Source: an uncultured Holophagaceae bacterium (GTDB lineage Bacteria; Acidobacteriota; Holophagae; Holophagales; Holophagaceae). Taken from it: a stretch of DNA of 14,859 nt. The translations under genes were made by a program, and so were the position numbers. Position 1 is the stretch's first letter; each line of letters begins with the position of its first letter. Positions 6,360 through 12,374 of the stretch are shown piece by piece. The stretch spans positions 1 to 14,859 of the forward strand of contig CAITBU010000298.1 of the NCBI GenBank assembly GCA_903890595.1, read 5' to 3'. The notes below the pieces were generated by a model that saw only the letters and a program-made list of their open reading frames with translations, searched no databases and was not told the origin of the DNA.

Positions 6360-7499
6360 TCAGCCTGGCTCGGGTTCCGCCGGGGCCATGGGGGACTCCC
6401 CGCCTTCGTAGGTGCGCCGTAGCACCCCCTGAACCAAGCGCTGCAGGAAGATGGCCCGCTCTGGGTTGTAGACGATGGAGACCGCGGCCTTGAGTTCCTG
6501 GCCCAGCTCCAGCAGGCCGCCAGCCTCCACGCCTGTGCCCAGCAGCAGGAAGGGTAGGCGCCCCTGGAGGGGCTCCAGCAGGGTGCGGATCCTGCGGCGG
6601 GCGTCCATGTTCAGACTGGAGACATGGCAGAGCACCAGGGCTGGCCGGCGGCTGTAGGCATCCTTCACGGCGGTCATGGTGGGGGTGACCCGGGTCAGGG
6701 GCTGCAGACCGCCCAACAGGTCCTGGAGGACCACCTCCAGGCCGGCCTCCCCAGAGATCAGCAGCAGGCCAGCGGGTGCCGTGGTCTGGTTGCGGATGGC
6801 CTCGCCAGGGGTGCCCGTTTCGACGCCCCGGCGGGAGATGCGCTCCAGGTCCTCCTCCCGCTTCTCGAAGACCCAGCGGGAGAGGGTGGGCAGCACCTCC
6901 TCGCCGAGCTGAGGCCGGAACTCCACCCCGAAGGTGCGGAAGTGCACATGGCGCAGCTTGACCCGGGTGTTGATCCGGATCGTTTCCGTCAGGGAGATGG
7001 TGACGGCCATGTCCCCGCCCGGGATCAGCTCGTCGTCCTGAAAGTCCCGGGTGCTAAAGATCCGGGCCCCGGTGGTGCTGATGTCCACCAGCGTCCCCAC
7101 CACCAGGTCGTACTTCGGCGTGCTGAAGGTGACCGGCACCCGGCCGACCCGGTCCACCCGGTAGGCCCCGCGGTGGTCCTGGTCCTGCAGGATCTCCGGC
7201 ATGGAGAGCCGCAAGCTCCGCCGCCCGTCAACCATACCGAAGCCCAGGAGTTGGGTGGAGGCCTCCAGGAAGCTCACGCCATGGGGGAACCGCAGCTTCA
7301 GGTCGGGGCTGCGGAGCCCGAACATGGCGTCTTCCCGGCCCATGGTGGCGGCGGCATGGAATTCCTTCTCATCAGCCCTTAGGAAAGAGGACTCGAACCG
7401 GATGTAGGGGGTCACCAGGATCATCATCTCCCGCCGGTTGGCGGCGCGGACAAAGATCTCCGCCACGACGTCCGGGTTCCGGATCAGGTTGCCTGCCAA
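6360..7499 (-). CDS. PilZ-domain protein with degenerate receiver-like C-terminal domain
   Basis: This 379-residue protein probably responds to cyclic di-GMP. Residues 1-105 resemble the beta-rich N-terminal half of YcgR-type proteins. The PilZ domain at about 108-215 has both c-di-GMP motifs: RGAYR (RxxxR, 110-114) and DISTTG (DxSxxG, 139-144). A short charged linker follows, then residues 242-365 look like a CheY-type alpha/beta domain (AGLLLISGEAGLEVVLQDLL ... PALVLCHVSSL ... PFLLLGTG). It has lost the phosphorylation residues: the acidic pair is S249-G250, the phospho-acceptor position is H292, and the conserved Lys region reads YNPE. There is no signal peptide or membrane segment. TTG 7499 is chosen because AGGAGG lies 8 bases upstream; the next Met (residue 25) has none. 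The gene lies upstream of purL and is divergent from the radical SAM gene. PilZ is firm; the pseudo-receiver is inferred from pattern. Confidence 0.85.
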   Translation of the reverse strand: MAGNLIRNPDVVAEIFVRAANRREMMILVTPYIRFESSFLRADEKEFHAAATMGREDAMFGLRSPDLKLRFPHGVSFLEASTQLLGFGMVDGRRSLRLSMPEILQDQDHRGAYRVDRVGRVPVTFSTPKYDLVVGTLVDISTTGARIFSTRDFQDDELIPGGDMAVTISLTETIRINTRVKLRHVHFRTFGVEFRPQLGEEVLPTLSRWVFEKREEDLERISRRGVETGTPGEAIRNQTTAPAGLLLISGEAGLEVVLQDLLGGLQPLTRVTPTMTAVKDAYSRRPALVLCHVSSLNMDARRRIRTLLEPLQGRLPFLLLGTGVEAGGLLELGQELKAAVSIVYNPERAIFLQRLVQGVLRRTYEGGESPMAPAEPEPG

Positions 7500-7507
7500 T
7501 CGCCCTC

Positions 7508-7513
7508 CCTCCT
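7508..7513 (-). promoter_or_regulatory. Ribosome binding site deciding a TTG start for the PilZ gene
   Basis: On the minus strand the sequence reads AGGAGGGAGGG just before TTG 7499. AGGAGG lies 8 bases from the TTG. This strong site supports an unusual TTG start over later Met codons. Confidence 0.7.
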
Positions 7514-7569
7514 AGTACCTGCTTCCCTCATCAACCTTCCCGTAGACTGAAGAACCCTGGAACCCCTCC

Positions 7570-9213
7570 GTGAATCCACCCCTGACACTCCTTGCTTACA
7601 GCGCCCCCCGCAGTGGTTTCGGGGACGAGTGGATGACGTTCCTTCCCATTGGAATCGGCTATCTGCAGGCCATGCTCAAATCCAGACAATTTCCCTGCCG
7701 CTTGGCCAACCTCAGCGGCAAGGGGCGGAAGGAGGTCCTGGCCTACCTCCGGGCCCAGAACCCTGCCGTGGTAGGCATTTCCATGTTCACCTTCAACCGC
7801 AAACGATCCGGGGAACTGCTGGCCTGGGCCCGGGAGGCCTGCCCCGGCGCCGTGCTGCTGGCGGGGGGCCCCCACCCCACCCACCTGGCCGAAGAGGTCT
7901 TCGAGGACTGCCCGGCCCTGGACGCCATTGTCCAGGGGGAGGGGGAGCAGACCCTGCTGGGGATCGTGGAGCGCCTGCTAGCCGCCCCGGGGTCGGACCT
8001 GTGGCGGCGCACCCCTGGGCTGATCCTGCGGGAGGGCCCCACCCTGCCCCAGCCGCCCCTGGAGGACCTGGACAGCGTGGGCGTTCCGGCCGAATACCTG
8101 GAAGCCGACTTCCTCAATGACGTGGGTCAGCTCGCTTACCTGAGCACCAGCCGGGGCTGTCCGGCCACTTGCAACTTCTGCAACACGCCGGAGTTCTGGG
8201 GCACCTCCATCCGCTTCCGCAGCGCCGAATCGGTGCTCCGGGAAATGCACCTGCTCCACAGCCAGCACGGCCTGACCTACTTCAGCTTCCGGGACGACAC
8301 CTTCACCGCCAACCGGGCCCGGGTGCTGGACCTCATGGCAGGCATCCAGAGCAGCGGCCTCCACCCCCTCTGGAACTGCCAGAGCCGGGTCAATCTGGTG
8401 GACGAGGACCGCCTGGTGGCCATGAAGCGGGCCGGGTGCGAGTTCATGCAGTTTGGCGTGGAGCATGGCAGCGAGCGGGTGCTGGCCCTGCTGGACAAGG
8501 GCACCAACCTGCGCCATGCCCGCAAGGCCCTGGAGGCCGTACGCAAGGTGGGCATGAACCTGGGCATCTACCTCATCACGGGCATCCCGGGGGAGACCTG
8601 GGCGGATGTGGAAGAGAGCGCCACCTTCATCCGGGACACCCGCCCCAGCGACTGCCAGATCAGCCCCCTCGCCTTGTATCCCGGCACGCGCATGTTCGAC
8701 CAGTACCGGGCGGAGGGGCGCATCCAGCGGGACTTCTACCGGGCCAGCGGCGATGCCGAGATCTTTGCCCGGGTGGATGCCCACACGGAGAAAGCCCTGC
8801 GCCACCTGGACCAGGCGGCCCAGCGGGCCCAGGCCAGGTCCCGCTTCAGCGCCGCCGAGTTCGCGGCCCAGAAGGCCTGGCTGGGCTTCTGCGCCGTCAC
8901 CAACCTGCTCTGCGGCGAGACCGCCGAGGCGGCTGGGCGCTTCACCGAGGCCGAGGCCGAGTACGCCGAGGTCATCCAGCGGGAGCCGGCCAACACCTGG
9001 GGCTTCCTCAAGCGGGCCCTGCTGCGGGAGAAACTGGGTCGCCTGGACGAGGCCCGCGCCGACCTGGCCGAAGTGCTGGCCCTGGCCCCCGGCAACCCCG
9101 AAGCCACCGCCCTCGCCAGCCAGTGGGGCCAAGCCCGACCCCCCCGGAAGAAGGGACCCGCCCACGGCCCCAAAGCCACCATGAAGGGCGCCGAGACCTA
9201 CCTCAAGCGGTGA
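7570..9213 (+). CDS. B12-binding-type radical SAM protein with TPR-like C-terminus
   Basis: The protein has 547 residues. Residues 5-140 have the Rossmann-like layout of the B12-binding domain found before many radical SAM enzymes (LPIGIGYLQAMLK, VVGISMFTFN, VLLAGGPHPTHLAEEV, DAIVQGEGE). The radical SAM core follows at about 185-400, with the iron-sulfur motif CPATCNFC (C197, C201, C204) and the usual downstream strands (FRDDTF, FGVEHGSERVL, YLITGIPGET). Residues 430-515 look like TPR repeats (EAEAEYAEVIQREPANTWGF, then LDEARADLAEVLALAPGNPE), and the tail is basic. Related enzymes methylate or rearrange unactivated carbons, often in lipid or secondary metabolism; the substrate is unknown. The start is GTG 7570, giving MNPPLTLLAYS; its ribosome binding site is weak. 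A TAGACT hexamer at 7543-7548 may be a -10 element. The gene stands alone, divergent from the PilZ gene, and is followed by the CGCCAAG inverted repeat. Confidence 0.9.
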   Translation: MNPPLTLLAYSAPRSGFGDEWMTFLPIGIGYLQAMLKSRQFPCRLANLSGKGRKEVLAYLRAQNPAVVGISMFTFNRKRSGELLAWAREACPGAVLLAGGPHPTHLAEEVFEDCPALDAIVQGEGEQTLLGIVERLLAAPGSDLWRRTPGLILREGPTLPQPPLEDLDSVGVPAEYLEADFLNDVGQLAYLSTSRGCPATCNFCNTPEFWGTSIRFRSAESVLREMHLLHSQHGLTYFSFRDDTFTANRARVLDLMAGIQSSGLHPLWNCQSRVNLVDEDRLVAMKRAGCEFMQFGVEHGSERVLALLDKGTNLRHARKALEAVRKVGMNLGIYLITGIPGETWADVEESATFIRDTRPSDCQISPLALYPGTRMFDQYRAEGRIQRDFYRASGDAEIFARVDAHTEKALRHLDQAAQRAQARSRFSAAEFAAQKAWLGFCAVTNLLCGETAEAAGRFTEAEAEYAEVIQREPANTWGFLKRALLREKLGRLDEARADLAEVLALAPGNPEATALASQWGQARPPRKKGPAHGPKATMKGAETYLKR

Positions 9214-9239
9214 GTTTGCCTTGAATAAAAGGCAAAAGA

Positions 9240-9323
9240 TCACCGCCAAGTCGCCAAGAGCGCCAAGGAAGAGCGCTGATCTTCAAGGTGCAGTGCTTGG
9301 CGCCCTTGGCGTCTTGGCGGTGA
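9240..9323. repeat. CGCCAAG-unit inverted repeat between convergent genes
   Basis: Left arm 9240-9267 and right arm 9296-9323 are reverse complements over 28 bases with two mismatches, around a 28-base centre. Each arm is built from three copies of a CGCCAAG unit spaced 8-9 bases apart (in the left arm at 9244, 9252 and 9261). It begins 26 bases after the radical SAM stop and ends 11 bases before the stop of the convergent pnuC gene, so a transcript from either side could fold it, possibly as a terminator or 3' stabiliser. A run AGCTTTTCCC follows the right arm. It looks like a member of a dispersed repeat family. Confidence 0.85.
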
Positions 9324-9334
9324 AAGCTTTTCCC

Positions 9335-9919
9335 TTATTGGTCGCTATTCGCCAGGAGCGGTTCCCGCAATGCTGCGCGCCACTGGCGCCAGCCCATGAT
9401 GCAGAGGACTTGGTAGACCAGATACAGGGCGCTGGTGACATAGAGGCCTTTGTAGGTCAGCAGACCCACGGAGATGCAGTTGGCCAGGATCCAGACGGGC
9501 CAGTTCTCGATCCACTTGCGGGTCATCATGAACTGCGCCACCAGGCTGAGGGCCGTGATGAGCGAGTCGAGCACGGGCACGGTGCTGTTGGTGTAGTGCC
9601 GCAGGATCCAAGTGAGGAGCGCCGTCGTGGCGGCCACGGTCCCCGCCAACAGCAGCGCCGTGGTGGGCCGCACACGACTTACGGCCAGAGCCCCGTGGTC
9701 CCGCCCGCCGTGCAGCCAGTGCCACCAGCCATACACGGAGATAACGATGTAGAAGACCTGCAGGCCCACGTCTGCGTAGAGACCGGTCCGGTAGAACAGC
9801 ACGATGAAGGTCAGGTTGTTGAGGATGCCGAGGGGCCAGTTCCAGATGCTCTGGCGTACCAGCAGAGCCACGCAAGCGGCCCCGGTGACGAACCCAAAGA
9901 GCTCCGTCCAGTGGGGCAT
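9335..9919 (-). CDS. pnuC: Nicotinamide riboside transporter PnuC
   Basis: This 194-residue inner-membrane protein belongs to the PnuC family of facilitators that bring in nicotinamide riboside, or in some relatives another vitamin, for NAD synthesis. It has about seven hydrophobic segments. The family motifs are visible: SIWNWPLGILNN (residues 24-35) and the internal repeat RKWIENWPVWILAN (134-147), with the QFMMTRK stretch and Y/W-rich segments (FYIVISVYGWWHWL, ALYLVYQ) typical of the family. The ATG at 9919 shares its A with the stop of the upstream membrane-protein gene (TGATG), pointing to translational coupling. It is the last gene of the pyrF operon. No NAD-sensing riboswitch was seen in front of it, and there is no room for one. 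Vitamin specificity (nicotinamide riboside versus thiamine or riboflavin homologues) cannot be settled by eye, though WNW-type motifs favour pnuC. Confidence 0.9.
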   Translation of the reverse strand: MPHWTELFGFVTGAACVALLVRQSIWNWPLGILNNLTFIVLFYRTGLYADVGLQVFYIVISVYGWWHWLHGGRDHGALAVSRVRPTTALLLAGTVAATTALLTWILRHYTNSTVPVLDSLITALSLVAQFMMTRKWIENWPVWILANCISVGLLTYKGLYVTSALYLVYQVLCIMGWRQWRAALREPLLANSDQ

Positions 9920-10461
9920 CAGTCCCGGTGCCTCAGGTTGGGGCTGCGCTCGAGGATGGTGAGGACCAGGATCTCCAGTTCTTCCACCATCAGGAAGCGC
10001 AGGTCAGGATCCCGGGGCGCGCCCGGCGCTGGGTCGCCACCACCCCGCAGCACGAAGAAGGGGCCCGTGTGCTCCAGGCCCGAGATGCGCTTCCAGGGCA
10101 GGCGGCCGGCCCCCAGCCGGCGGGCCAGTGGGGTCGGCAGGGCGGCGTGGTCCACGCTCAGGCCCAGCTCATCCACCAGCACCTGCGAGCCTTCGACCAT
10201 CAGGACCACCAGCAGCGTCCCGAGGAGGAGGAGGCTGCCCGCCACCACGGCCCCGATGGCCGCCACGATGGCGATCCAGAAGGACCAGGTGGGCTCCCCC
10301 GCGGTCTCGGCAACCTTCAGGGAGACCCGCAGCAAGGGCAGGCGCTCCAGCACCTGGGCCAGGGCCCGGACGCCCACCAGCCAGGAGCCGGCAAAGAGGA
10401 GCATCGCCATGGCCCGCTGGGCAAAGGATGGCCGAAAGACGAGGGGGGACCCAGCGGTCAT
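9919..10461 (-). CDS. Two-helix membrane protein with PH-like cytosolic domain
   Basis: This 180-residue protein has two hydrophobic segments at about residues 16-37 and 60-89, joined by a short loop. A soluble C-terminal part of about 90 residues contains beta-rich stretches (VLVDELGLSVDH, LPWKRISGLEH, FFVLRGG, LRFLMVEELEILVLTIL). This arrangement resembles the bacterial PH-like (YdbT/bPH2-type) membrane proteins of unknown function, but the match is by general shape only. It sits between pyrF and pnuC, overlapping both: its ATG shares one base with the pyrF stop, and its TGA shares one base with the pnuC start. No strong ribosome binding site precedes it; coupling to pyrF translation is likely. 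A role in nucleotide or vitamin supply is only suggested by position. Confidence 0.78.
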   Translation of the reverse strand: MTAGSPLVFRPSFAQRAMAMLLFAGSWLVGVRALAQVLERLPLLRVSLKVAETAGEPTWSFWIAIVAAIGAVVAGSLLLLGTLLVVLMVEGSQVLVDELGLSVDHAALPTPLARRLGAGRLPWKRISGLEHTGPFFVLRGGGDPAPGAPRDPDLRFLMVEELEILVLTILERSPNLRHRD

Positions 10462-11186
10462 CAGGCCTGAATCTCCGCCACGATGGCTTCCGCAGCGGCG
10501 GCGGGGTCCGGGGCATGGGTGATGGGGCGGCCCACCACCAGCCAGGTGGAGCCGCTGGCCACGGCCTGGGCCGGGGTCATGACCCGGGCCTGGTCCTGGT
10601 GCGCTGCGCCGGCGGGGCGGATGCCCGGCGTCAGGCGATGGAAGCCCTCGCCGCAGGCATCGCGGATGGCGGCGGCCTCCCAGGCGGAGCAGACCACCCC
10701 GCCGCAGCCCGCCTGGTGCGCCAGCTTGGCGTAGGCCAGGGCCAGCTCATCCGGCTGGGCGGCATGGCCCAGGGCAGCCAGGGCCTCCCGGTCCAGGCTG
10801 GTGAGCACCGTGACCGCCAGGAGCTCCGTGCGCCCCCCCGCTGCCCGGTGGGCGCGGACGGCTTCCACAGCGGCTTCGAGCATGGCAGGACCGCCCTGGG
10901 CGTGAACGTTCACCAGCCGGGGATCCAGCCGCAGGACAGCCTCCATGGCCCGGCGAACGGTGTTCGGGATGTCGTGCAGCTTGAGGTCGAGGAACACGGG
11001 CACCCGGGCCTGCAGCTCCCGCACGAAGGCAGGACCCTCGCTGCAGAACAGCTCCAGCCCCACCTTGAGCATGCCCACCCGGCCCGCCAGCTGATCGGCC
11101 AGGGCCAGGGCCTCCCGGGCCGACGGCACGTCCAGGGCCACGACGAGGCGCTCGCGGGGCGTGAGGGGAGACGGGGCGGTGGGCAA
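10461..11186 (-). CDS. pyrF: Orotidine 5'-phosphate decarboxylase
   Basis: This 241-residue cytosolic enzyme converts OMP to UMP, the last step of de novo UMP synthesis. The catalytic D-x-K-x-x-D signature is present as FLDLKLHDIPNT (residues 65-76; D67, K69, D72). The phosphate-binding LTPGIRP (185-191) and VVGRPIT (217-223) also match the short bacterial group I enzyme, as does the N-terminal VVALDVPS. The frame is open back to 11699, but that extension is Gly/Arg-rich shadow sequence. The start is TTG 11186, with GGAG 5 bases upstream, giving the usual family length. The stop overlaps the start of the next gene as TGATG. It heads a three-gene operon with the PH-like membrane protein and pnuC. 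Confidence 0.95.
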   Translation of the reverse strand: MPTAPSPLTPRERLVVALDVPSAREALALADQLAGRVGMLKVGLELFCSEGPAFVRELQARVPVFLDLKLHDIPNTVRRAMEAVLRLDPRLVNVHAQGGPAMLEAAVEAVRAHRAAGGRTELLAVTVLTSLDREALAALGHAAQPDELALAYAKLAHQAGCGGVVCSAWEAAAIRDACGEGFHRLTPGIRPAGAAHQDQARVMTPAQAVASGSTWLVVGRPITHAPDPAAAAEAIVAEIQA

Positions 11187-11191
11187 GAGAA

Positions 11192-11195
11192 CTCC
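11192..11195 (-). promoter_or_regulatory. Ribosome binding site deciding the TTG start of pyrF
   Basis: GGAG on the minus strand lies 5 bases before TTG 11186. No ATG or GTG in frame nearby gives a protein of normal length, so the TTG is preferred. Confidence 0.65.
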
Positions 11196-11314
11196 GAAAG
11201 GGTGCGGCCCCCCATTCTGCCACCAAGCGGGCGGGCCGACCCCACCTTGCACCGAGCTGGGGGCTTGCGGTTCAGCGGCCGGGGCCTCAACCTCGGATCC
11301 CAGCAGGCCCCACC

Positions 11315-12265
11315 ATGATCCCCCTCCCCGCCCAGGAACCGCCCCGCCTCCTCCGCTCCGAGCCTCAGGCGCCCCCTGCAGCCGAGACTGAGCTGCTGGA
11401 TGCCTACGACTGGGGCCGCACCCTGCCCCCTGCCCCGGCCCTGCGGGGTCAGGCCGCCCTGGACCTGCGCTGGCTGCGGGCCGCCGCCACCTTCGACCCC
11501 GCCGCAGGACCGCCGGATTCGCCCTACACCAGCGGCGCCGCCCAGAAAGAGGCACGCGCCCTGACCGCCCTCCTGCGGGCCCCCGCCGAGGCCCGCACTG
11601 CCCGCCTAGGGAGCCTCCCCCTGCAGCGCTCCGGCACCGCCCTGGCGCTGTGGCGCTGGGGCCAGCAGCAGGTACGGCAGGGCACCTTCCCCCCCGCACT
11701 GCAGCACCTCTGGGAGGACCGCCTCCTCAGCGCCGGACCACCCCTGGTGCGGGGCCTCGCCCTGCGCCACGCCCTCTGCTGGGCCCTGGCCCGGAAGGAC
11801 GAAGCCCGGCTGGTCCGGGTGCGCCAGCTGGCGGGGCCGGACAGCGGTGCCTTCAAGGGCGTGCAGAGCCTCTTCGGGCTGCTGGGAGGCCCCTCACCGG
11901 TGCTGCGGTTCTGGAGCCTGCCTGACCTCGCCTCGGCGGACCGCCGCCTGGATGAGCTGGGCGCCCGCCACATCTGGATCTGCCCCGACGAGGAGGCAGG
12001 CCTGCCCGCGCTGGCCCCGGACACCGTCTGGATCGTGCCCAGTGCCAGTGGAGCCATGGACGAGCGCGACGCCAGCCTCTCCGGCTCCCCCGAGGAAGAG
12101 GCCAGGACCCTGGCGGCCCGCCTCCGCCAGGCGGGGCGCAGCGCCCACTTCGCCGCCAGCCGCCAGCCCCTGGAGCGCCTGGGACTGTTCTGGTTCCCCA
12201 TCCTCATCGACCTGGACGCCCAAGGCAACCTAACCAGCATCCGCATGGGCGACGCCGCCCGGTAG
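11315..12265 (+). CDS. Hypothetical protein, 316 residues
   Basis: I do not recognise this protein. It is rich in Ala, Leu, Arg and Pro, lacks a signal peptide and membrane segments, and has only two Cys (residues 155 and 223). Residues 1-45 are Pro-rich and probably disordered. Residues 80-190 look helical (RALTALLRAPAEARTARL, LALRHALCWALARKDEARLV), as in an alpha-solenoid. Residues 197-316 alternate strands and helices (VLRFWSLPDLASADRRL, ARHIWICPDEEAG, DTVWIVPSASGAMDE) and end in FWFPILIDLDAQGNL, which vaguely recalls the cis-Pro strand and following hairpin of thioredoxin-like domains, but without a CxxC. ATG 11315 has a modest AGCAGG site 7 bases upstream. It is divergent from pyrF (128 bases apart) and convergent with the peptidase. 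Its clean length and codon pattern support a real gene; the antisense frames across it look like shadows. Confidence 0.72.
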   Translation: MIPLPAQEPPRLLRSEPQAPPAAETELLDAYDWGRTLPPAPALRGQAALDLRWLRAAATFDPAAGPPDSPYTSGAAQKEARALTALLRAPAEARTARLGSLPLQRSGTALALWRWGQQQVRQGTFPPALQHLWEDRLLSAGPPLVRGLALRHALCWALARKDEARLVRVRQLAGPDSGAFKGVQSLFGLLGGPSPVLRFWSLPDLASADRRLDELGARHIWICPDEEAGLPALAPDTVWIVPSASGAMDERDASLSGSPEEEARTLAARLRQAGRSAHFAASRQPLERLGLFWFPILIDLDAQGNLTSIRMGDAAR

Positions 12266-12321
12266 GCCTCCGCGTTCATCTCATTATTTTTCGGTCAGTG
12301 TCCGGAGTGAGACACACCGCC

Positions 12322-12365
12322 CATCTGCGTCATCTGCGGTTCCACTTTTGATCTCGTAGGAGCGG
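12322..12365. repeat. CATCTGCG direct-repeat element in a convergent gap
   Basis: CATCTGCG occurs at 12322-12329 and again at 12331-12338, a 9-base period, followed by GTTCCACTTTTGATC and then GTAGGAGCGGGGCGAAG up to the peptidase stop region. The whole gap between the two convergent genes (12266-12374) holds no gene. A small GTGTC/GACAC inverted repeat (12298-12302 and 12311-12315) precedes it and may be part of the same element. Sequences of this CATCTGCGTCATCTGCGG type recur in many bacterial genomes to my knowledge. Confidence 0.6.
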
Positions 12366-12374
12366 GGCGAAGAC

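Noticed and set aside
9240..9323. A possible CRISPR array or insertion-sequence end made by the CGCCAAG units.
   Set aside because: The units are too short and close to have spacers, there is no cas gene or transposase nearby, and the element is a single inverted pair.
9919..9945. An NAD or other riboswitch in front of pnuC.
   Set aside because: The pnuC start overlaps the preceding stop, so there is no untranslated leader to hold one.
11187..11699. An in-frame upstream extension of pyrF by 171 codons.
   Set aside because: It is Gly/Arg/Pro-rich shadow sequence overlapping the 316-residue gene; the normal enzyme length and ribosome binding site support TTG 11186.
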